A stretch of DNA of 5,529 nucleotides from Acidimicrobiia bacterium (GTDB lineage: Bacteria; Actinomycetota; Acidimicrobiia; IMCC26256; JAENVU01): assembly GCA_016650415.1 (NCBI GenBank), contig JAENVU010000345.1:1-5529 (forward strand), written 5' to 3'. Positions 1 to 4,144 of this stretch are shown piece by piece. A model generated the notes under the pieces. That model had not been told where the DNA came from. It did not search any database and was given only the letters and a program-made list of their open reading frames with translations. Positions within the stretch are counted from its first letter, which is position 1. Every line of letters begins with the position of its first letter. The translations under genes and the position numbers were made by a program.

Positions 1-30
1 GGCTTCTTCGCGGCCGGCTTCTTCGCAGCC
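1..30. repeat. 15-base tandem repeat, two copies, inside the Lys-rich coding region
   Basis: On the plus strand 1-15 (GGCTTCTTCGCGGCC) and 16-30 (GGCTTCTTCGCAGCC) differ at one base. The period is five codons, coding on the minus strand for a K-K-P-A-A type unit, so this is a codon-phased coding repeat and not an intergenic element. The next 15 bases are a clearly diverged third unit. The array may continue beyond the left edge. Confidence 0.6.
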
Positions 31-95
31 GATTTCCGCGCCGGCGAGGCCTTCGCAGTCCCAGATTTCTTTGCCGTGCGCTTCGCCTCCGCCAT
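1..95 (-). CDS. Lys/Ala-rich protein, N-terminal 31 codons (partial, runs off window)
   Basis: An ATG at 95-93 on the minus strand opens a frame that stays open to the window edge. The 31 visible residues begin MAEAKRTAKKSG and are almost wholly Lys, Ala, Pro, Ser and Arg, ending in repeated K-K-P-A-A units. Such a basic, low-complexity tail is typical of nucleic-acid-binding proteins (histone-like proteins, some topoisomerases and repair enzymes). Here it is N-terminal, and the folded domain lies outside the window, so no function is assigned. The start is favoured because a TACAGT hexamer (107-102) lies exactly 6 bases before the ATG, as in a leaderless promoter, and there is no clear Shine-Dalgarno sequence. 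A LexA-type box lies 30 bases upstream, so the gene is probably damage-inducible. It follows uvrB on the same strand after a 64-base gap. The reading frame is short, and its identity rests on composition and the upstream signals. Confidence 0.62.
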   Translation of the reverse strand, partial: MAEAKRTAKKSGTAKASPARKSAAKKPAAKK

Positions 96-101
96 CGCTG
101 C

Positions 102-107
102 ACTGTA
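102..107 (-). promoter_or_regulatory. Predicted -10 element (TACAGT) of a leaderless promoter for the Lys-rich gene
   Basis: On the minus strand TACAGT (107-102) matches the actinobacterial -10 pattern TANNNT and is followed by six bases (GCAGCG) and then the ATG at 95. That spacing puts the transcription start on the A of the start codon. The -35 region would fall around 125-130 (TTCGTT, a poor match to TTGACA) and overlaps the SOS box, as expected for a LexA-repressed promoter. Confidence 0.5.
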
Positions 108-125
108 CCCGCCGGGAACTCCCAA

Positions 126-141
126 ACGAACGCATGTTCGT
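126..141. promoter_or_regulatory. Probable LexA-binding SOS box
   Basis: ACGAACGCATGTTCGT is a 16-base inverted repeat: 6-base arms ACGAAC/GTTCGT around a GCAT centre. It contains the core CGAAC-N4-GTTCG of the Gram-positive and actinobacterial SOS box (Bacillus CGAACRNRYGTTYC type; mycobacterial TCGAAC-N4-GTTCGA), and its centre also fits the R-N-R-Y pattern on both strands. It lies 18 bases after the uvrB stop codon and covers -31 to -46 relative to a start at base 95, so it would block the promoter of the Lys-rich gene. An alternative reading as a small uvrB terminator hairpin is weak, because the stem is only 6 bp and no T-run follows. Confidence 0.68.
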
Positions 142-159
142 CACGAGAGCCGGGTCGGG

Positions 160-2190
160 TCAGCTGACGGCTTTGAGTTCCCGCTTCAGTTCGTTGATCT
201 CGTCGCGCAGGCGGGCCGCTTCCTCGAAACGCAGTTCCTTGGCGGCTTCGTGCATCTCTTCCTGGAGACTCTGGATGAGTCGACCGAGTTCGTCGGGTGG
301 GACGCCCTGGAGGTCGGCGAAGATCGCGCTGCTCCGCCGGTTCCTTCCCCGGCCGCGACCGCTCCCGGCGGCCGAGGTGTCGTCACTGTCGCGCAGGCGC
401 ACCATTTCGAGGATGTCGGTGACCTTCTTGCGGATGGTCTGGGGATCGATGCCGTGTTCCTCGTTGTATTCGAGTTGCCGCTTGCGCCGCCGGTTGGTCT
501 CGCTGATCGCGAAACGCATCGAGTCGGTCACCTGGTCGGCGTACATCACGACCTGGCCTTCCACGTTCCGAGCGGCGCGTCCCATCGTCTGGATGAGTGC
601 CGTAGAGGAACGCAGGAAGCCTTCCTTGTCGGCATCGAGAATCGCGACGAAGGACACCTCGGGCAGGTCGAGTCCCTCCCGGAGGAGGTTGATGCCGATG
701 AGGACATCGAACTCACCGAGCCGCAAGGACCGCAGGATCTCGACGCGTTCGAGGGTGTCCACCTCGCTGTGGAGGTACCGCACGCGGATCCCGAGTTCGA
801 GGAGATAGTCGGTCAGATCCTCGGACATCTTCTTGGTCAGCGTCGTGACCAGGACCCGCTGGTCCTTCTCGGCCCGGGCATTGATCTCGGCGACCAGATC
901 GTCGATCTGGCCCTTGGTCGGTCGGACGACGACTTCCGGGTCCATCAAGCCGGTGGGTCGTACCACCTGTTCGACGACCTTGGTCGACACCTCGAGTTCG
1001 TACGGACTCGGCGTGGCCGACATGAACACGGCCTGGTTGATCTTCTCGCCGAACTCCTCGAAGCGGAGTGGTCGGTTATCCATCGCGCTCGGCAGGCGGA
1101 AGCCGTGCTCGACCAGCGTGTCCTTGCGGGAACGGTCACCTTCGTACTGGCCGTGAAGCTGGGGCACCGTGACGTGGCTCTCGTCGAGCACCATCAGGAA
1201 GTCGTCGGGGAAGTAGTCGAGCAATGTGTACGGAGCCTCACCCGCGGCGCGGCCGTCGAGGTGGCGGGAGTAGTTCTCGATCCCGGAACAGAAGCCGATC
1301 TCGCGCATCATCTCGAGGTCGTACGTGGTGCGCATCCGCAGGCGCTGGGCCTCGAGCAACTTGCCGCGGGCTTCCAACCACGCGAGGCGTTCGTAGAGCT
1401 CGGCTTCGATGCCCTCCATCGACTTCTTCAGTTGATCTTCCTGGGTGACGTAGTGCGACGCCGGGAAGAGCACGAGCGTTTCGAGGTCCTCGACGAGTTC
1501 GCCGGTCACCGGGTCGACCGACATGATCCGTTCGATCTCGTCGCCGAACAGTTGGACGCGAATGCCGCGTTCCTCGTAGGCGGGGAAGATCTCGATCGTG
1601 TCGCCGCGTACCCGGAACTTGTTGCGCACGAACGACATGTCGTTGCGCTCGTACTGCAGCTCGACCAGCCGCTTGAGAATCGCGCGTTGGTCGTGCTCCT
1701 CCCCGACGTTGAGCGTCAGGAGTTGGGTCGCGTAGGTCTCGGGCGAACCGAGCCCGTAGATGGCCGAGACGCTCGCGATGATGACGACATCGCGACGCGA
1801 GAGGAGCGCGGCCGTCGCGCTGTGACGCAGGCGGTCGATCTCGTCGTTGATCGACGAGTCCTTCTCGATGAAGGTGTCACTCGACGGGAGGTACGCCTCG
1901 GGTTGGTAATAGTCGTAGTAGGACACGAAGTACTCGACCCGGTTGTGCGGGAAGAACTCCCGGAACTCGGCAGCGAGTTGTGCGGCGAGACTCTTGTTCG
2001 GGGCGAGGATCAGCGTGGGCCGCTGGACTGCGGCGATCAAACCCGCGATCGTGAAGGACTTCCCTGAGCCGGTGATCCCCAGGAGCGTCTGGTACCGCTC
2101 CCCCGCCTCCACGCCGGCAGTCAGCTCCGCGATGGCCTTGGGTTGGTCGCCGGCCGGTTCGAAATCGGAAACAAGCTGGAACTCGGGCAC
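160..2190 (-). CDS. uvrB: UvrABC excinuclease subunit B (UvrB), complete, 676 aa
   Basis: UvrB is the ATP-driven damage-verifying subunit of nucleotide excision repair: UvrA loads it onto lesions and it then recruits UvrC for dual incision in the cytoplasm. Visible motifs are Walker A GITGSGKS (residues 38-45, Lys44), the tyrosine-rich beta-hairpin that clamps DNA (VSYYDYYQPEAYLP, about 89-102), Walker B-like DESH (336-339), SAT (391-393), motif V GINLLREGLDLPEV (499-512), motif VI QTMGRAARN (534-542), and a C-terminal UVR domain that contacts UvrC (about 634-670). A basic Gly/Arg linker (about 610-619) precedes the UVR domain. The length is normal for the family. The start is GTG at 2190; an in-frame TAG at 2202-2200 rules out any longer form. 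A TAGGGT hexamer 6 bases upstream suggests leaderless transcription, though the G-rich stretch could also act as a Shine-Dalgarno sequence. No clear SOS box lies in its own upstream region. Confidence 0.98.
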   Translation of the reverse strand: MPEFQLVSDFEPAGDQPKAIAELTAGVEAGERYQTLLGITGSGKSFTIAGLIAAVQRPTLILAPNKSLAAQLAAEFREFFPHNRVEYFVSYYDYYQPEAYLPSSDTFIEKDSSINDEIDRLRHSATAALLSRRDVVIIASVSAIYGLGSPETYATQLLTLNVGEEHDQRAILKRLVELQYERNDMSFVRNKFRVRGDTIEIFPAYEERGIRVQLFGDEIERIMSVDPVTGELVEDLETLVLFPASHYVTQEDQLKKSMEGIEAELYERLAWLEARGKLLEAQRLRMRTTYDLEMMREIGFCSGIENYSRHLDGRAAGEAPYTLLDYFPDDFLMVLDESHVTVPQLHGQYEGDRSRKDTLVEHGFRLPSAMDNRPLRFEEFGEKINQAVFMSATPSPYELEVSTKVVEQVVRPTGLMDPEVVVRPTKGQIDDLVAEINARAEKDQRVLVTTLTKKMSEDLTDYLLELGIRVRYLHSEVDTLERVEILRSLRLGEFDVLIGINLLREGLDLPEVSFVAILDADKEGFLRSSTALIQTMGRAARNVEGQVVMYADQVTDSMRFAISETNRRRKRQLEYNEEHGIDPQTIRKKVTDILEMVRLRDSDDTSAAGSGRGRGRNRRSSAIFADLQGVPPDELGRLIQSLQEEMHEAAKELRFEEAARLRDEINELKRELKAVS

Positions 2191-2196
2191 TCGCCC

Positions 2197-2202
2197 ACCC
2201 TA
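2197..2202 (-). promoter_or_regulatory. Predicted -10 element (TAGGGT) of a leaderless uvrB promoter
   Basis: Minus-strand TAGGGT (2202-2197) fits TANNNT and is separated from the GTG at 2190 by six bases (GGGCGA), which puts the transcription start on the start codon. The first three bases of the hexamer are also the in-frame stop codon that limits the uvrB reading frame. No TTGACA-like -35 is visible 16-18 bases upstream. The overlapping purine-rich AGGGTGGG could instead be a ribosome binding site. Confidence 0.42.
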
Positions 2203-2252
2203 CCGACCGGGTGAGACCATCCCCCGCCGCGACCCGTCCTCTCGCCTACTCC

Positions 2253-2306
2253 CCGACTTTCGTTCGCAGTTGGCCACTCCGGTGTGCGACTTCGCACGAA
2301 AGTCGG
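2253..2306. repeat. Left palindromic element flanking the DUF559 gene (54-base imperfect hairpin)
   Basis: Outer arms CCGACTTTCGT (2253-2263) and ACGAAAGTCGG (2296-2306) are a perfect 11-bp inverted repeat. Pairing continues with interruptions almost to the centre at 2279-2280. A nested GTGCGA-CT-TCGCAC (2284-2297) lies in the right half. Its 50-base core (2255-2304) aligns without gaps with the palindrome at 3280-3329: I count 36/50 identities in direct orientation and 37/50 in inverted orientation, so orientation cannot be decided because each copy is itself a near-palindrome. It lies between two divergent genes, 63 bases from the uvrB start and 53 from the DUF559-gene start, so it is unlikely to be a terminator. 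It could be the end of a mobile unit or an operator. Confidence 0.82.
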
Positions 2307-2345
2307 CAAGACGCGGGCCGGACGGGCGGTGTCACACCATGCCGG

Positions 2346-2351
2346 TACGGT
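2346..2351 (+). promoter_or_regulatory. Predicted -10 element (TACGGT) of a leaderless promoter for the DUF559 gene
   Basis: TACGGT matches TANNNT and is followed by seven bases (CGTTTCC) and then GTG at 2359. There is no Shine-Dalgarno sequence before this GTG, so a leaderless transcript explains the start better than ribosome binding. No good -35 is visible. Confidence 0.42.
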
Positions 2352-2358
2352 CGTTTCC

Positions 2359-3279
2359 GTGACCGCCGAGATCGATCGGCGCGTCGAGGAGCTCGCGTCC
2401 AGGCAGCTCGGACACTTCAGTGTGCGGCAAGTGCTCCTCCTCCAAGGGACCAGACGGATGGTGGCGCATCGGCGCTCGACCGGACGTTGGCAGTCGGCCG
2501 GTGATGGCGTCTTGAGGCTCCTCGGCAGTCCCGAGACCTTCGAAGCCAGCGTGATGGCCGCCGTTCTCGGTGCGAGGTGCACGGCATGTGCATCCCACCG
2601 GTGTGCTGCTCGGCTCCACGGGCAGCCGGGATTCGGAGAGGTCATCGAGATCACGGCCTTGGCCGGGAGCCACATCCGTCGGGTCGGGGTTCTCCAGCAC
2701 CGCAGCAACCTCCTTCCTGCCCACCACGTGCAGTTGATCAGCGGGATTCCGGTGACGACGCTGGCGAGGACGTTGTTCGACCTCAGTGCCGTGATTCGGG
2801 CTGAGAGACTCGCCCGCGCCATCGATACCGCGCTCGGCCGCGGTTCGCTGACCCTCGTCGACCCCTCCCGGGTGGCGCGGGACATGGGCACACGCGGCCG
2901 GCGTCGCGCCACGGTGATCCGCTCGATCCTCGAAGCGCGGGGTGACGGCTTCGTCGCGCCCGCATCCGTGCTCGAGCAGGAGTTCGTCGACCTCATTACA
3001 GCCGGCGAGCTCCCACAACCTGACCGCCAGGTCGATCTCGGAGACGACGATGGATGGATTGGCCGCGTCGACTTTCTCTACCGAGATTCTCGGATCGTGA
3101 TCGAAACCGACGGTAAGGAACACCACACTGCGTTGCTCGATCGGATGGCAGATGCAGATCGCGATCGCAGGCTGACCGCTGCCGGCTGGCGAGTGCTGCG
3201 CTTCGCCTGGTTCGACATCGTGCACCGACCAGAGTGGACCCTTGACCGCCTTCGCGCCGCCATGCGGTCTCCCGCATGA
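2359..3279 (+). CDS. AbiEi-type winged-helix / DUF559 (Vsr-like endonuclease domain) fusion protein, about 306 aa
   Basis: The first part (residues about 9-56) resembles the winged-helix start of AbiEi-family antitoxin domains (ELASRQLGHFSVRQV, then a GDGVLRLLGS wing). A middle AbiEi-like region follows, with SGIPVTTLARTLFDLSAV near 128-145. The C-terminal part (about 205-300) is DUF559, a relative of the very-short-patch-repair endonuclease and PD-(D/E)XK folds: GRVDFLY with Asp238, VIETDGKEHH with Glu249, Asp251 and two His, then DADRDRRLTAAGWRVLRFAW. These candidate catalytic residues are all present; nuclease activity is inferred, not shown. The frame is open back to a GTG at 2284, but that start would lie inside the palindrome. 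GTG at 2359 begins where family homology begins and has a -10 hexamer in place. No AbiEii toxin gene is next to it. It is antisense to coaE and uvrB, splits that conserved pair, and uses some AGG/AGA codons (2401, 2452), which hints at acquisition. Confidence 0.87.
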   Translation: MTAEIDRRVEELASRQLGHFSVRQVLLLQGTRRMVAHRRSTGRWQSAGDGVLRLLGSPETFEASVMAAVLGARCTACASHRCAARLHGQPGFGEVIEITALAGSHIRRVGVLQHRSNLLPAHHVQLISGIPVTTLARTLFDLSAVIRAERLARAIDTALGRGSLTLVDPSRVARDMGTRGRRRATVIRSILEARGDGFVAPASVLEQEFVDLITAGELPQPDRQVDLGDDDGWIGRVDFLYRDSRIVIETDGKEHHTALLDRMADADRDRRLTAAGWRVLRFAWFDIVHRPEWTLDRLRAAMRSPA

Positions 3280-3329
3280 GACATTTGTGCGATCGCGCAC
3301 ACCCCGGTGTTCAACTTCGCACGAATGTC
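3280..3329. repeat. Right palindromic element flanking the DUF559 gene (50-base imperfect hairpin)
   Basis: The outer arms GACATTTGTGCGA (3280-3292) and TCGCACGAATGTC (3317-3329) pair over 13 positions with a single G-T wobble, and ACACC/GGTGT (3299-3303/3306-3310) close the centre. A nested GTGCG-ATCG-CGCAC (3287-3300), including the perfect palindrome GCGATCGC, lies in the left half. It matches the left element; the segment CCGGTGT plus ACTTCGCACGAA is shared in direct orientation. The element begins on the base directly after the TGA of the DUF559 gene and ends 17 bases before the coaE stop codon, so both convergent transcripts would form the hairpin. No T-run follows on either strand, so it is not a standard intrinsic terminator, though it may still stop or protect transcripts. 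Confidence 0.82.
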
Positions 3330-3346
3330 GTGGAGGGGACGGGGCG

Positions 3347-3955
3347 TCAGGTCTTGGCCGCGTGGCGGGCTTGGAGATCGGCCCAGAGAGTGTCGACCTG
3401 GACCTGGAGATCCGCGTGGTCGGCGCCGTTGTCGATGAGATGGGTCGCCACTTCCCGGCGCTGTTCGTCGGTGGCCTGGGCCCGCATCCGGGACTCGGCA
3501 TCGGACCGTTCGAGTCCGCGGTCCTCCAGCCGGTCCAGGCGGAGATGCTCGGGCGCCTCCACCACGATCACGACCTCGTACCCACGCTCGGCGGCGTTGC
3601 CGGATTCGACGAGCAGGGGCACATCCATCACGACGATCGCGTCGCTCGGGGCTTCGGTCATGCGCTTGCCGAACTCGGCATGGATCGCCGGATGGGTGAT
3701 CGCATCGAGCGCCGCCTTGCCTTCGGGTGTGGCGAAGGCCTTGGCCGCGACGACGGCGCGATCGAGTCGGCCGTCGGCACCGACGATCTCGGGACCGAAC
3801 TCCTTCACCAGGGCGTGGAACGCCGGTTGGTCGGGTTCGACCACGTCGCGGGCGACCTGATCCGCGTCGAGGATCACGGCCCCATGGCTCGCAAGCAGGG
3901 CCGCAACCGTCGACTTGCCCGCCCCGATCCCACCGGTGAGTCCAACCAAGAGCAT
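3347..3955 (-). CDS. coaE: Dephospho-CoA kinase, complete, 202 aa
   Basis: CoaE phosphorylates the 3'-hydroxyl of the ribose of dephospho-CoA with ATP, the final step of coenzyme A synthesis in the cytoplasm. The P-loop GLTGGIGAGKST spans residues 5-16 (Lys14). DADQVAR (30-36) carries the substrate-binding Asp residues of the family. ITHPAIH (86-92) and MDVPLLVESG (110-119; usually D-(I/V)-P-L-L-F-E) are family signatures, and an R-M-x-x-Q stretch follows in the lid/C-terminal region. The length equals the single-domain form (E. coli about 206 aa); the C-terminal GrpB-like extension of mycobacterial CoaE is absent. ATG at 3955 is preceded by TAGGAT with a 6-base gap, so the message may be leaderless; AGGA within it could also serve as a Shine-Dalgarno sequence 7 bases before the ATG. 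It converges on the DUF559 gene and is divergent from the histidine kinase. Confidence 0.97.
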   Translation of the reverse strand: MLLVGLTGGIGAGKSTVAALLASHGAVILDADQVARDVVEPDQPAFHALVKEFGPEIVGADGRLDRAVVAAKAFATPEGKAALDAITHPAIHAEFGKRMTEAPSDAIVVMDVPLLVESGNAAERGYEVVIVVEAPEHLRLDRLEDRGLERSDAESRMRAQATDEQRREVATHLIDNGADHADLQVQVDTLWADLQARHAAKT

Positions 3956-4144
3956 CGACGGATCCTAGGAGCCCCCGGCTTCCCGACCGATTGACCGCAC
4001 CTTCAGCCCTCGACCGGTCACAATTGGCCGATCGAAGCCACGTCGACCTCCCCCGCCCCTGCCAGCCGTCGTCGCACTGATGCCCCGAGCAAGGCCGTAC
4101 AGCGGCGAGCGGCCCGGGCCAGCCGGCGGGCCAGCCAACCGAAG
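3956..4144. other. Divergent intergenic region between coaE and the histidine kinase
   Basis: It holds the coaE -10 hexamer at its left end. A TTGACC hexamer (plus strand, 3991-3996) has no TANNNT at 16-18 bases; the nearest AT-rich hexamer, CACAAT (4019-4024), is 22 bases away. A 9-base direct repeat GGGCCAGCC (4116-4124 and 4128-4136) is spaced by 12, a multiple of three in the kinase frame. The stretch from 3995 is open in that frame, so part of it may be coding. Confidence 0.4.
3962..3967 (-). promoter_or_regulatory. Predicted -10 element (TAGGAT) of a leaderless coaE promoter
   Basis: Minus-strand TAGGAT (3967-3962) fits TANNNT, and exactly six bases (CCGTCG) separate it from the ATG at 3955. 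This is the same geometry as at uvrB and the Lys-rich gene. The hexamer overlaps AGGA, so a ribosome-binding-site reading remains possible. No convincing -35 is seen. Confidence 0.45.

Larger units (their letters stand above)
2253..3330. other. Candidate cassette: DUF559 gene plus its two flanking palindromes
   Basis: Two related palindromes of about 50 bases bracket one antisense gene, and the whole 1.08-kb unit sits between coaE and uvrB, which are close together on one strand in many actinobacteria. This is the layout expected of an inserted unit. I see no target-site duplication outside the palindromes and no transposase, so mobility is an inference. The alternative is a resident gene with a duplicated operator or hairpin. 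Confidence 0.42.

Noticed and set aside
126..141. Palindrome after uvrB as an intrinsic terminator
   Set aside because: The stem is only 6 bp with a 4-base loop and no T-run follows; the sequence fits a LexA box much better.
76..2067. A 663-codon open frame on the plus strand, antisense to uvrB
   Set aside because: It lies opposite a complete, motif-perfect uvrB. Long antisense frames are a common by-product of GC-rich codon bias, and the translation (rich in Val, Leu, Asp, Glu and Arg) shows no recognisable domain.
2240..3340. Target-site duplication outside the two palindromes
   Set aside because: The sequences directly left of 2253 and right of 3330 share no convincing direct repeat, so an insertion footprint cannot be claimed from this window.
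2121..3501. Long minus-strand open frames opposite the DUF559 gene (up to 389 codons)
   Set aside because: They run antisense to a gene with clear family motifs, extend over both palindromes and the ends of neighbouring genes, and have low-complexity translations without motifs.
3242..3994. A 250-codon plus-strand frame opposite coaE
   Set aside because: Shadow of coaE; it overlaps the DUF559 gene end and the hairpin and has no recognisable domain.
3991..4024. TTGACC followed by CACAAT as a sigma-70 promoter for the histidine kinase
   Set aside because: The 22-base spacing is too long and CACAAT is a weak -10; no better pair is visible.
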